From positions 1 through 64,000 of the forward strand of contig JALHQW010000015.1 in assembly GCA_022841745.1 (NCBI GenBank): 64,000 nucleotides of DNA. The letters are read 5' to 3'. Under the pieces are notes generated by a model that was not told the origin of the DNA, made no database searches, and saw only the letters and a program-made list of their open reading frames with translations. The position numbers were made by a program, and so were the translations under genes. This DNA comes from Saprospiraceae bacterium. GTDB lineage: Bacteria; Bacteroidota; Bacteroidia; Chitinophagales; Saprospiraceae. Below, piece by piece: positions 16,869 to 27,270 of this stretch. Position 1 is the first letter of the stretch, and every line of letters begins with the position of its first letter.

Positions 16869-19800
16869 TTAACGAACCAGCGTCACATCGCCTTTAAATA
16901 ATTTCACGGTGCCGTCCTTGAACTCCACTTCTGCAAACCAGGCAAAAACGGCTGGGTTCATGATTTGGCCCCTCCACCTGCCGTCCCAACCATAAGCAGG
17001 GTTGTTAGGCACAAAATCGAAATATTCGAAAACGGCCTCTCCCCATCGGTCGAAAACAAGGAAGGAGTTGATTTTCTGGACCTCAGGCCCGGAAAAAATC
17101 ATGAACACGTCATTGGTGCCATCACCGTTCGGGGAAAATCCACTGGGCACGTAGATCGGATTGTCCTTTTCCACGAAAATGGTTAACAAATCATCGGCTG
17201 TGCAGCCATTTTCATCAATGATGGTCAAGGTGACGACCGTCTGTTGCGTCGGCGAAAACTCCTGCACGTCGCAGGGCATCTCAGGGCAGGGCAACTGGTC
17301 GGAAGGCGTCCAAATCATGGTGTCCAATTGCGAAGCAGGCACCGTGTATTGTGCAATGATGGTGGCAGTTTGGCCGAGTTCTATCAATAAATCAGCACCC
17401 AGGTTCACGATCAATTCTTCTGGTTCGTAAATGGTCACCTCTGTCGTCCAAACGCAGCCCTGGCCATCGGTCACCTCAATTTCATATACCCCAGGGGCAA
17501 GCGGTGCAAACAGGTTTTGCCCACCGTAGTCCTGTCCATTAAAATTGAAGGTATATGGCCCGTTTGCTGGGTCGGTGTTCAACTCAATGCTGCCATTGGT
17601 ATCGCCCAAGCAATCGGGGTTCTCGGCAATAACCTCCGCTTGGGGCACATTTTCATATTGGAAAACCTCTACGTCGTCGCTATCCGTGCAATGGTTGCCG
17701 AGGCTGGTCACGGTCAAGGTGTAGATGCCATCTGCATTCACGGTAATGACCGGCGAAGTCGGGTCGCTGATGGTCACCCCCGTCACGTTGGTCGTCCAAA
17801 AGAAACTAACGCCAAGGCCACTGCCCGTCAAATCCAAAGGCGTCTCATAGCAATCCAACACTTGGTCTTGGCCTGCATTGGCGGTAGGTGTTTCAAAATC
17901 GCCCAGCACTTCCACGGCCTCCCCGTTCTGGCAGCCATTAGGTGCGGTGCCAATAAGGTAGTAGGTGCCTGGCTCATTCACCTGCGCACTGGTGCCCGTT
18001 CCAATGATGGTCGTATCTGTTCCGACGATGCTCGCCCATTGGAAGGTGACCCCGTTCACTGGAGAACTTCCACTGATGGTAACTACCGTGTCCTGACAGT
18101 TCATCAATGGAGCCGGGTTGACCTGAACGGCTGGGTAATCGGTATTGTCGCTAATGGTGACGGTGGCCGTGCCCGTACAGCCACTGGCTGGGTCGGTCAC
18201 CAGCACTTGATATGTTCCACCACTCGATACCGGGTAGGTTGGGGCAGTGCCAATCTGCTGCCCGTTTTGTGTCCAAGAGAAGGTTGGATTAGTTGTGCCC
18301 GTGTAGGTTGCCGACAAGGTGATTTGCGAAACAACGCAGTCCAAAATCTCCCCGGGGGATGAAACGATATTGGCCGTCACGATAGTCCCGATGCTCGTTA
18401 CCTGTACCGAGGCAGTGGATTGGCAACCATTGTTGGTAACGGTCAGCGTATAAGTACCAGGCGCATTCACTTGGATATTCTGGGTAGTGCTGCTACCTAC
18501 GATGCTGCCGCCTTGTGTTGTCCAAGCATAGGTAGAACCTGACAGACTTGAACTTCCTTGCACCTGCACTTGCGATTGAACACAAGTGAGCGGGTTAGGC
18601 TGGGCTATGCTTGCCACAGGTAATTCATGAAAAACAATGGGCGTTCCCAAGGAAACCTGGGTACAAGCATCGGTCAGAATCACGTTACCATTGGCATCTG
18701 GGTCGCCAGCCACGGCTGAGATATAGTAGGTTACCCCGTAAGTCAAATTGGCATCCGTGAAACAGAAAGATGGCTGGTCGCTCCGCAATATTTCATTGAC
18801 GATTTGGTTGCTAGTGCCCGTGTGCAGCACGAATTGGAGCACGTCGTTGGTATCCAAATACGAGCCTATGGCTGAGTAAGTAGCTGTGATGCAATCCTCC
18901 CCACAGGTGGTCAAAAGGCTGTTCGACATGGTGCCAATGGCCGTGATACAATCGTCTGTCGTCACGTTGAAACCACAAATCTCGACGCAACCATTTGCAT
19001 CGGTGACGGTGACGGCATAATTGCCCAAGCCCAAGTTTCCAATGACAAAATCGCCTGCCGATACATTGGCCTGTTGGCCGCCGGGGTTCCAATCCACGGC
19101 GTAGGGTGCCGTGCCACCCGAAATTGTCACAGTACCCTCCCCGTCTGTTTGGCCGGGCAGGCTGACGTTCTCGGATTGGGTACAGAGCAATTGGGTCGCA
19201 GTGGCAGGTTCGCCAATATCAAATGAAGCAGTGCCTTCGCACCCGGAAGCATCCGTTACGGTCACCGCATAAGTTCCTGCCGTTAGGCCAGTTGGGTCTT
19301 CGGGGCTGCCGGGTATGCTCGGAGACCATTCGAATTCGTAGGGCACTACCCCACCCGATGGCGATAGGTTGATGGAGCCGTTGTTGCCGCCAAGGCAAAG
19401 CACGTCAGTAGGTACACCAGTCAGGTTAACAGTAGGTGCATTATTGCCCACTGTGAACTGTTGCGAAGCAGTACAAGAACCTGCGTCGCTCACGGTTACC
19501 TCGTAGCTTCCAGGCGCCAAACCGCTGATGTCTTCGGTGGTTTGGCCATTCGACCAATTGAAGGTATAGACGCCCACTGGCGTAACCGTCAAATTGATGC
19601 TCCCATTATCGCTGCCACAAAGGGTATTGGGCAATGGTGTACCCGTAAACGAGAAGGTATTGCTCTCCGATGGAACAAAATAGCTCCCTGTTGCCGTGCA
19701 ACCATTGGCTGCTGTTACAGTCACGAGGTAATCACCTGAAATAACGCCGATTATGTCTTCGGTCATTCCCCCATTCGACCATTCAAAGCTAAAGGGCATG

Positions 19801-22800
19801 GTACCTCCTGTCACGCTAATATTTACGCTGCCATCAGGCGCTCCGCAAATGGATGGGGCAACCTGGTTGGTCAGGCTTGGTTCGTTTGGCTGGTCAGGAA
19901 CTACTACGGTTGCCGTCGTCGTGCAAGAACCACCTGCACTCACGGTGACGGTATAGGTGCCGCCATTCAGCCCATTCAGGTCTTCCGTACTTTGAATTGT
20001 TGACCATGCATAAGTATAAGTGCCCGACGGCGAAACGGTCAGGTCTATGCTGCCATTCCCGCCTATGCAATTGGTATTGGGAGATGGTGTACCGCTTGCA
20101 CTTAATTGAAGCAGAACATCGGTGACTTCAATATCGCCCGTATTGGTGCAGCCATCGCTGCCCGTGATGGTTACTTGGTAGTCGCCGGGTGCAACACCTG
20201 AGAGGTCTTCCGTAATCGCACCATTCGACCATTGGAAAGTATAGGGTGTGTTGCCACCAGTTACGTTCAGGTTGATGCCGCCATTGGCAAGGCTACAAGT
20301 GGCAGGGTCAACGATTTGCGAGAAGTTGGGGGCATTGGTGTTGTTTCCAACCGTAAAATTGGCTTCGGCTGTGCAGTTCAAGCCTTCTGTAACTGTCACG
20401 TTGTAGGTGCCCGGTGGCAACCCAGTCAAATCCTCAACCGTCTGGCTGTTTGACCAAATAAAGTCATAACTGCCTGCTGGCGTGACGTTTAGGTTGATGC
20501 TGCCATTTGGGTTATCGCAAGAGGAATTTGCAACTGGCGTACCCGACACACTGAGCGGGATGCTGTTGTCCTGAACAGTGAAATTGGCCGTTGAGACGCA
20601 ACCATTGTCGCCCTCCACTTCCACAGAATAGGAGCCTGGAAGCAAATTGGTCAAATCCTCCGAGGTCTGGCCACCCGCCCAATCAAATGTGAAAGGAGCT
20701 ACCCCGCCACTGATGCTTAGGTTGATTGCCCCCACGCCTACGCCACACTCAGCTGGAATTATATCTGAAGAAATAACCGGGTCAAGCGTGGTGCTGCCCA
20801 CGGTGAAATCAGCGGTAGCCGTACAGTTGCCTCCTGCACTGACAGTAACAGCATAGGTGCCACCTGTCAATCCATTCAAGTCCTCAGTAATTGCTGTGGT
20901 TGACCATTCGTAAGTATAAGTGCCTGAGGGCGAAATCGTTAGGTTGATTCCACCATTGTTGATATCACAGGAAGTATTGGAGGCCGTGACGCCGTTGATA
21001 CTGAAAGCGATGGTATTGCCCGGCACGTTTGCTGAAGTAGTTGCGGAGCAACCATTCGCCCCTGTTACCGTCACGGTGTAGGTGCCTTCGGCAATGTTTG
21101 ACAGGTCTTCCGAACTGGCTGAATTCGACCAAGCGTAAGTATATGGTGTTGTGCTGCCGCTCACGCTGAGGTTGATACTCCCATTTACCAACCCACAAAC
21201 TTCTGCCGTGATGTTCTGGCCAAGGGTCGGCGATTCGGTGATATCTTCTACTACATAGCTGGCCGATGCGCTGCAACTACCCGACTCCGTGACGGTCACC
21301 GTATAAGTTCCCGGTGCCAGGTTGTTGATGTCCTCTGTAGTGGCGCTGTTCGACCATTGAAAGCTGTAATTACCGGAAGGCGTTATCGTCAAATTGACGC
21401 TGCCATTGTTGCTGGCACAACTGCTCAATGGCTGCTCCACCGCCGAAAGGGAGAAGGTGTTGCTATTGTTCGGAACGTTGTAGGTGGCGGTGCTTGAACA
21501 GCCATTCGCCCCCGTCACTGTGACGGAGTAATTACCGGGAGGCATGTTGCTGATGTCTTCCGTGTTGGCCGAATTTGACCAAGCAAAAATATATGGCGTC
21601 GTAGCTCCAGTTACGGTCAAATTGATGCCCCCGTTGCTCTGCGAGCAAATGGCAGGGGTAATGCTTTCCACTAAGTTTGGTGTAGAAACGGCGTCGGCTA
21701 CGGTGAAACTGGATGTAGCTGTGCAGCTCCCACCTGCGCTTACGGTGACGGTGTAGTTGCCTGCGGCAACGTTTGTGATGTCCTCCGTTGTAGCGCTGTT
21801 CGACCAAGTATAGGTATAAGTGCCGGAGGGCGTTACGCTCAGGTTCACACCACCATTATTGGCCGTGCATGAGCTGTTCGCTGTAGGCGTACCGGTGATG
21901 TTCGGGGCTGTAATGGTGTTTCCGACATTGGCACTGGCCGTTGCGGAGCAACCATTCCCCCCTGTTACGGTCACGGTATAGGTGCCTTCGGCAATGCTGG
22001 CCAAGTCTTCCGTGCTGGCGCTGTTTGACCAAACGATGGTGTAAGGCGTTGTGCCACCAGTCACCGTCAAATTCACTGCCCCATTCGGCAGGCCACAAGT
22101 AGCGGCGGTCGGGCTGGTGCTCAGTGTTGGTGGCACTGCGGTATTGGTCACCTGGAAAGTGGCCGTAGAACTACAAGAAGGGCCGTTGCTCACCGTTACG
22201 GTATAGTTGCCTACGGCAATATTGTTGAGGTTCTGGGTGGTAGCCCCATTTGACCACAAGAAAGTATAGTTGGCTACAGGCGACGGGGCCAAGGTAATGC
22301 CGCCATTGTTCACCGAACAAGAATTGACGGGCGTAGTAGTCCCATTCAAATTGATGGTGGCATTGTTGTTTGGCACGGTCATGCTGGCCGTGGTGGTGCA
22401 ACCTGTGGCAGTCGTCACAGTTACCGTATAGTTGCCGGGAGGCGTATCAAAGAGGTCTTCTAAAGGCCAACCATTTGACCAATTGTATTCATACGGGCCT
22501 TGGCCATTGGCAGCCGTGACATCTACGCCACCATTGGCTTGCCCACAAAAGCTGGGGGTTACCGTGTATTCAATCGTGGCGTTTTCAGACGAGTTGAAGA
22601 TGGTATAGTTGCCAACAAAAGTACAAGTGCCACCAGCGCTTACGGTCACCGAATAGTTGCCAGGGACAAGGTTGTCCAAGGAAGTGCTTGTCGAACCGTT
22701 CGACCAGTTGATGGACGCCGTTGGAGGGCTTACAACGATGCTAATGGCTCCATTGTTTGGCAAAATGCAGGAGGTGTTGTCCACCGTTGTCTCACTGACA

Positions 22801-25800
22801 TTAACCGGAATATCATCATCGAGAATATCCACCGAGGCTGAACCAGTGCATTGGTTAGCGGAGGTCACGGTCACCGTATAGTTTCCAGCCAAAACATTGC
22901 TGATAGTAGTGCTATTGCTCCCGTTCGACCAAGCATAAGTGTAAGGCGTGGTTCCCCCACTGCCGCTGGCTGTTGCACTTCCGTTTGGAAGGCCGCAATT
23001 GGCATTATCGGGGGTCACATTAACAGTAGGTTCATTCGGCTCATCGGGCACTGTATAGGTGCCAATCTCTTCACAGACACCGCCTGCGCTTACCGTCACG
23101 CTGTAGGTGCCCGGTGCAAGGTTGTTTTGCACCGAAGTATTTGTTGCACCCGTACTCCAAGTTATGGTATAGGAGGCGGGCGGGCTGATGGCGACGCTGA
23201 TGCTGCCATTGCCCGTTGCGGCACAGGTGGTATTCGGCGTAATATTCGGTGTGAGGATGATATTCAGGTTGTTGTTCGGGATATCAGCCGTAACCAAGCC
23301 GGAGCATCCATTGGCACCTGTCACGGTCACTACATAGCCACCACTTGGAACGTTGTCGATGCTGGGGCCGCTCGCCCCGTTCGACCATTCAAAAGTGTAG
23401 GGAGCCACGCCTCCCGTGGCATTTGCATTGGCCGAGCCGTTGCTCAGTTCGCAAGTGGTTGGTGTTGTTGTAACTGTCGGGGTAGGTGAGTTGGGCTGAA
23501 ATGGAACAGTAAAACTGGCGGTTTGCGTACAGCTTCCGCCACCATCAACCGTTACGCTATAGGAACCTTCTTCCAGGCCCGTTATCGTAGGGCCATTGCT
23601 TCCGTTCGACCAAGTGATGGTGTAATTGTTGGCAGGGGAAACCGAAATCGAAATAGAGCCATTGTTGGAACTACAGGCCGTATTCGGTGAGATGGTTGGC
23701 GTGATGGTGATGGTTGGGTCGTTGTTTTGCAGGTCAGCGCTTGCTGTAGCGGTGCATCCATTGGCACCCGTGACCGTCACCGTATAATTGCCGGCGAGCA
23801 CATCATTCAAATCCTCCGTTGTTGCACCATTAGACCAAGTAAAAGTGTAGGGCGCCACACCGCCAGCGGGGGTCAGGTTGATGTCGCCATTGGCAAGGTT
23901 GCAGCTTGAGGGCGTCGTGGATGTAGAGGCCGATGGGTTGTTCGGAATGGCGGTAACATTGAAGTTTTGGGAGGTGTTGCAGGCACCGTTGCCCGTCACG
24001 GTCACGGTATAGGTTCCTTCCTCCAGGTTGCTGATGTCTTCAGTGGTGGCCCCATTCGACCAGTTGAAGGTGTAGGAACCGCCTCCCGTGGGAGTAGCAG
24101 GAGAGACAGTGATATTGATGGAACCATTGCCGCCGTTGCAGGTCGTGTTGTTGACGATGATACCAGTCACCGAAATGGGTGGGTTATTGTTGCCGACGTT
24201 CGTGGTCTCCGTATCGGTACAGCCATTCGCCCCTGTTACGGTTACGGTGTATTGCCCGGAGGGTATGTTAGCCAAGTCCTCGGTGGTAGCGCCATTTGAC
24301 CAGCTAAAAGTATAAGGCGACATCCCTCCTGAAACACTTAGATTTATGGAACCATTGCTTAGTTCACAGGTACTTTCAGTCGGTGTAAGCGTTGCATTGG
24401 GGTTGTTGGGCACGTCGGGTACCGTGAAATTCCCTGTAGAAGAGCAGGTAGTGCCGAATGAGACGGTCACGGAATAACTGCCGGGAGCAAGGTTCGAAAT
24501 ATCTTGCGTGGTGGCCCCATTTGACCATAAATAGTTATAGCTGTTGTTCGGGGAAACGCTGATGTCAATGGCCCCATTGTCGGTACTGCAAGCCGTGTTG
24601 GCAGTGACTGTTCCAGTAATGGTCGGGTTGGTGATAATGTCTTGAACCGGATACGTACCAGTCACCGTACAACCTTGTGTGTTGGTAACAGTTACGGTAT
24701 AGGTGCCTGCGCCTATATTGGACAAATCCTCACTCGTACTGCCATTCGACCATTGAAAAGATGTACCGTTGGACGGCGTAGCGGTGATGTTGATGGCACC
24801 ATTGCCTTGCCCACAGGTTTCATTGGTTGGCGTGCCTGTCAAGGCGATACTCGCTTGGGAAACTGTTCCACTGCCTGAAACCGTCCCCACACAGTTGGAG
24901 CCCGGATACGTGACACTGCTCAAGGTATAGTTTGCGGTTTGGTTTACCGTCAGGGTATAAGGGTTGCTGCTGGTGGTAATAGGTGCTTGGTTTACCCCGT
25001 TTATTTGATAAACAAACGTCCACGGGCCGTCGCCACCTGTGAACGCTACCGATAAGTCAACAGTGCCACCACTTCCAGAACAAATAAGGCCTGAACCAGA
25101 AAGCGTGGCAGTTGGAAGTGGCAAGACCTCAATAGGAATACAGCTTGGATTCGGATTTGCGAAGCAAACATTGGCCACTGTAACACAAAGTTGGGTGGTG
25201 CCGGGCGTATTCCAAGTCACGGAAGCATTGTTGTTGTTGCTGGGTGCAACCGTTCCGATAGGTGGGTTCAGCGTCCATTGGTATTGCGTGGCACCAGAGA
25301 CGGGGGCTAAGGTGTAAGTAGTCGTTGTGTTCTGGCAAACAGTCTGGTTGCCAGTTATTGGCCCTGGATTGGCTGGCGGTTCGCCAACCGTAGAGCCTGC
25401 AACTACGTCCACCGAGTAGTCGCATACGTTGCCTGCACAGCCATCTATGACGACCCAGTAGATTTGCCCCACCACAAACTGGGAGGATGAAAGCAGAAAT
25501 GGGTTTTGCGTGCAGGGGCACTGCAATGAAAGTGCGCCAGTGATGCAACCCGTGTAAATAGCCCCTTGCAAGCCTTGGTTGCCGCCTGCATTACAGTTGC
25601 TGGGCGTTATCTGAAGTGTTATAGACGTAGTTCCAGCATAGAAGGCGAACCACTCATCGTTGTTCAAAACGTTGTTGGGACAACCAGGAAAAGGCTGCTG
25701 GATATTGTTGTTGTTGATGGTACCACAATACCCGTCAAGGTTAAGGCAGTTGGGCTGCGCCTCTGGACAAGTGTTGGTGGCTGTGGGAGTGCCGGGCGGT

Positions 25801-25871
25801 GGGCATTGGGCTTGTAGCAGGGTAGCGGCAAGCAAAAGGATGGGGAATGCAACCAAGTAAATTTTCCTCAT
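16869..25871 (-). CDS. Giant SprB-repeat adhesin with T9SS type B sorting domain
   Basis: This is a 3000-residue secreted protein. In order: signal peptide (residues 1-21, ending LLQAQ); a Cys-rich N-terminal beta-sandwich-like domain (about 25-165); PKD/Ig-like domains (about 170-335); about 26 SprB-type repeats of 73-80 residues (about 340-2290); four Ig-like domains (about 2300-2760); one more SprB repeat (about 2770-2840, CLGDTNGSIEL); and a gliding-motility-type C-terminal domain (last 95 residues: YVPSGFSPNGDGTNDVF, FDRWGEAVFE, GWDGRWRG), the type B T9SS signal. Repeats 2-24 alternate strictly between two subtypes. Type B proteins are typically surface-attached through PorV/PorP-like partners. 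A role in adhesion or gliding is inferred from the family. The single uninterrupted frame and adjacent terminator show an intact gene. Confidence 0.92.
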   Translation of the reverse strand: MRKIYLVAFPILLLAATLLQAQCPPPGTPTATNTCPEAQPNCLNLDGYCGTINNNNIQQPFPGCPNNVLNNDEWFAFYAGTTSITLQITPSNCNAGGNQGLQGAIYTGCITGALSLQCPCTQNPFLLSSSQFVVGQIYWVVIDGCAGNVCDYSVDVVAGSTVGEPPANPGPITGNQTVCQNTTTTYTLAPVSGATQYQWTLNPPIGTVAPSNNNNASVTWNTPGTTQLCVTVANVCFANPNPSCIPIEVLPLPTATLSGSGLICSGSGGTVDLSVAFTGGDGPWTFVYQINGVNQAPITTSSNPYTLTVNQTANYTLSSVTYPGSNCVGTVSGSGTVSQASIALTGTPTNETCGQGNGAINITATPSNGTSFQWSNGSTSEDLSNIGAGTYTVTVTNTQGCTVTGTYPVQDIITNPTITGTVTANTACSTDNGAIDISVSPNNSYNYLWSNGATTQDISNLAPGSYSVTVSFGTTCSSTGNFTVPDVPNNPNATLTPTESTCELSNGSINLSVSGGMSPYTFSWSNGATTEDLANIPSGQYTVTVTGANGCTDTETTNVGNNNPPISVTGIIVNNTTCNGGNGSINITVSPATPTGGGSYTFNWSNGATTEDISNLEEGTYTVTVTGNGACNTSQNFNVTAIPNNPSASTSTTPSSCNLANGDINLTPAGGVAPYTFTWSNGATTEDLNDVLAGNYTVTVTGANGCTATASADLQNNDPTITITPTISPNTACSSNNGSISISVSPANNYTITWSNGSNGPTITGLEEGSYSVTVDGGGSCTQTASFTVPFQPNSPTPTVTTTPTTCELSNGSANANATGGVAPYTFEWSNGASGPSIDNVPSGGYVVTVTGANGCSGLVTADIPNNNLNIILTPNITPNTTCAATGNGSISVAISPPASYTITWSTGATNTSVQNNLAPGTYSVTVSAGGVCEEIGTYTVPDEPNEPTVNVTPDNANCGLPNGSATASGSGGTTPYTYAWSNGSNSTTISNVLAGNYTVTVTSANQCTGSASVDILDDDIPVNVSETTVDNTSCILPNNGAISIVVSPPTASINWSNGSTSTSLDNLVPGNYSVTVSAGGTCTFVGNYTIFNSSENATIEYTVTPSFCGQANGGVDVTAANGQGPYEYNWSNGWPLEDLFDTPPGNYTVTVTTATGCTTTASMTVPNNNATINLNGTTTPVNSCSVNNGGITLAPSPVANYTFLWSNGATTQNLNNIAVGNYTVTVSNGPSCSSTATFQVTNTAVPPTLSTSPTAATCGLPNGAVNLTVTGGTTPYTIVWSNSASTEDLASIAEGTYTVTVTGGNGCSATASANVGNTITAPNITGTPTANSSCTANNGGVNLSVTPSGTYTYTWSNSATTEDITNVAAGNYTVTVSAGGSCTATSSFTVADAVSTPNLVESITPAICSQSNGGINLTVTGATTPYIFAWSNSANTEDISNMPPGNYSVTVTGANGCSSTATYNVPNNSNTFSLSAVEQPLSSCASNNGSVNLTITPSGNYSFQWSNSATTEDINNLAPGTYTVTVTESGSCSASASYVVEDITESPTLGQNITAEVCGLVNGSINLSVSGSTTPYTYAWSNSASSEDLSNIAEGTYTVTVTGANGCSATTSANVPGNTIAFSINGVTASNTSCDINNGGINLTISPSGTYTYEWSTTAITEDLNGLTGGTYAVTVSAGGNCTATADFTVGSTTLDPVISSDIIPAECGVGVGAINLSISGGVAPFTFDWAGGQTSEDLTNLLPGSYSVEVEGDNGCVSTANFTVQDNSIPLSVSGTPVANSSCDNPNGSINLNVTPAGSYDFIWSNSQTVEDLTGLPPGTYNVTVTEGLNCTAEANFTVGNNTNAPNFSQIVDPATCSLANGGINLNVTGGNTPYTFQWSNGAITEDLSGVAPGDYQVTITGSDGCTNTGDIEVTDVLLQLSASGTPSPNTNCIGGNGSIDLTVSPSGTYTYAWSTIQSTEDLNGLNGGTYTVTVSAGGSCTTTATVVVPDQPNEPSLTNQVAPSICGAPDGSVNISVTGGTMPFSFEWSNGGMTEDIIGVISGDYLVTVTAANGCTATGSYFVPSESNTFSFTGTPLPNTLCGSDNGSINLTVTPVGVYTFNWSNGQTTEDISGLAPGSYEVTVSDAGSCTASQQFTVGNNAPTVNLTGVPTDVLCLGGNNGSINLSPSGGVVPYEFEWSPSIPGSPEDPTGLTAGTYAVTVTDASGCEGTASFDIGEPATATQLLCTQSENVSLPGQTDGEGTVTISGGTAPYAVDWNPGGQQANVSAGDFVIGNLGLGNYAVTVTDANGCVEICGFNVTTDDCITAIGTMSNSLLTTCGEDCITATYSAIGSYLDTNDVLQFVLHTGTSNQIVNEILRSDQPSFCFTDANLTYGVTYYISAVAGDPDANGNVILTDACTQVSLGTPIVFHELPVASIAQPNPLTCVQSQVQVQGSSSLSGSTYAWTTQGGSIVGSSTTQNIQVNAPGTYTLTVTNNGCQSTASVQVTSIGTIVTANIVSSPGEILDCVVSQITLSATYTGTTNPTFSWTQNGQQIGTAPTYPVSSGGTYQVLVTDPASGCTGTATVTISDNTDYPAVQVNPAPLMNCQDTVVTISGSSPVNGVTFQWASIVGTDTTIIGTGTSAQVNEPGTYYLIGTAPNGCQNGEAVEVLGDFETPTANAGQDQVLDCYETPLDLTGSGLGVSFFWTTNVTGVTISDPTSPVITVNADGIYTLTVTSLGNHCTDSDDVEVFQYENVPQAEVIAENPDCLGDTNGSIELNTDPANGPYTFNFNGQDYGGQNLFAPLAPGVYEIEVTDGQGCVWTTEVTIYEPEELIVNLGADLLIELGQTATIIAQYTVPASQLDTMIWTPSDQLPCPEMPCDVQEFSPTQQTVVTLTIIDENGCTADDLLTIFVEKDNPIYVPSGFSPNGDGTNDVFMIFSGPEVQKINSFLVFDRWGEAVFEYFDFVPNNPAYGWDGRWRGQIMNPAVFAWFAEVEFKDGTVKLFKGDVTLVR

Positions 25872-26472
25872 GATGCAATTTTGGGTCAGGTGTGTGGAGG
25901 CTTTGGACCAACGTCGCTTGCCCTTTTGGAAGGGCTTAGTGTTTCGTTTTGTCCATAAAAGTTAAGCAATTTCAACAAGGCGACAGTCAATTAGGATGCG
26001 GATTTGTTTATGGAGAAATGGATAATATAACCTCAAAACTTACTTGCATTAGGAAGAAGTTAGAAAATTCAGATTCTACCATCATCTTCTTGCACGCTCC
26101 TAAACAGCTACAAAAGCCCTATCCTGTGATGCCACCATTTGAGTTCAATCTGTCAACTTGGAAATTTCAGGGCCAAAGAGCAGAGATTGGGAATGTTGCT
26201 ATCGATTTGCAGGATATGTCGCAAAGGGGAATGTTCTTAAAAGTAAAGCGGGTGGTTTGCAATAAGAAATATTGCATGGTGCAATTCTAAGGACAAAAAC
26301 TTGCATTGCATCACTATAGGTCGAATTCTGTAGATAAATGCCAAGAATCAGACAATTAAATTGCCGTATTATTTCTATAGCACGCCATTTTATTCCTGGC
26401 TCCAACTTATTGGCAGGGGTTCAGAGGGATTTTCAATTATTTCCCACAACCTCATGGATGCTTACCTTGGGT
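25872..26472. other. 600-bp intergenic region, no firm gene
   Basis: Only a 113-codon plus-strand frame (25949-26290) with a TTG start occurs here; it has no recognisable family and no ribosome-binding site. No promoter of the TAnnTTTG type was found upstream of the giant adhesin. A short dyad (GCCCTTCC paired with GGAAGGGC, about 25918-25938) lies in its leader. Confidence 0.5.
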
Positions 26473-27135
26473 TTACTTCAGGTAACGCTTCATGTTCTCA
26501 ACGTCTTTGCCGATCTGAGCAACCAATGCCTGATAGCTTGCCAAAAAGTCGTTTTTGGTAGTTTCCACTTTTGAAGTTGCATCCTTAATTTCCACGTCCA
26601 GTTTTTCCATCTCCACCCGGTGGGCCTCCATTTCTTGGGTGAGCTTTTTGATTTGCTCCGCTTTTTGTTTCAGGGTAGCATCCAAGTTTTTCAGCATTTC
26701 CTGTCGGTTGCCAATGCGGTCGGTCGTCTGCTTGCGCAATGCCTCGTCGAACTTCGATTGCTCTGTTTTGAGCACATCCATGTAATGTGTTGCTGATTCG
26801 ACCAACTTGGCCGGGGTGGCGCCCATGGCCTGTGCCATCGCAAAGGCAGACTGGTAACGGACAGCCTCATCCATCGGCATTTTTTCGAGGCTCTTCACGG
26901 ATTGGCGATACTCCAGGTAATCAACGCCCGGCAAGTTGGCGGCCTCCATCGCCTTCAGCAACACCTCTATAAATTTGGGGTTCGCTTCGCCTGCCTTGGC
27001 TGGTGTGGATGGGGCAGCAGGATTGGCGGCTCTCGGGGTCTGTTCAGTTGGCGCAATTTCCTGCTCCACTTGGTTGGCAGCGGCAGGGTCTTCTACGATG
27101 AAAAGGGATTTTATGCTTTTGAAATCTATCGGCAT
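26473..27135 (-). CDS. Coiled-coil protein, unknown function
   Basis: From the ATG at 27133-27135 the product is 220 residues (MPIDFKSIKSLFIVED). Residues 15-55 are a low-complexity A/P/E/T linker, 60-120 form a helical domain (FIEVLLKAMEAANLPGVDYLEYRQSVKSLE, AMAQAMGATPAKLVESATHY), and 120-215 a long coiled coil. There is no signal peptide or membrane segment, so it is cytoplasmic. The domain layout resembles conserved Bacteroidota proteins of unknown function. The longer open frame to 27645 overlaps the divergent glycosyltransferase gene and is not used. Confidence 0.7.
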   Translation of the reverse strand: MPIDFKSIKSLFIVEDPAAANQVEQEIAPTEQTPRAANPAAPSTPAKAGEANPKFIEVLLKAMEAANLPGVDYLEYRQSVKSLEKMPMDEAVRYQSAFAMAQAMGATPAKLVESATHYMDVLKTEQSKFDEALRKQTTDRIGNRQEMLKNLDATLKQKAEQIKKLTQEMEAHRVEMEKLDVEIKDATSKVETTKNDFLASYQALVAQIGKDVENMKRYLK

Positions 27136-27270
27136 GGCTTCAGAATTTTTTGTTGAACCTAATTTGCTCGCAAATAAAGTCAATGATAGTGGCAAACGCA
27201 ACCAATTCCTTTCTTTGCGGTAAAAAACGGTTGCCCATGTTTTAAAAAAGGCAATCCAATACTTCTTACA

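Noticed and set aside
17517-18362. 281-codon frame on the plus strand opposite the giant adhesin
   Set aside because: It is antisense to repetitive coding DNA and shows low-complexity repeats of the opposite frame; it is not a real gene. The same applies to 22851-23489.
25949-26290. 113-codon plus-strand open frame between the giant adhesin and the coiled-coil gene
   Set aside because: It starts with TTG, has no ribosome-binding site or family pattern, and lies in an AT-rich gap; there is too little to call it a gene.
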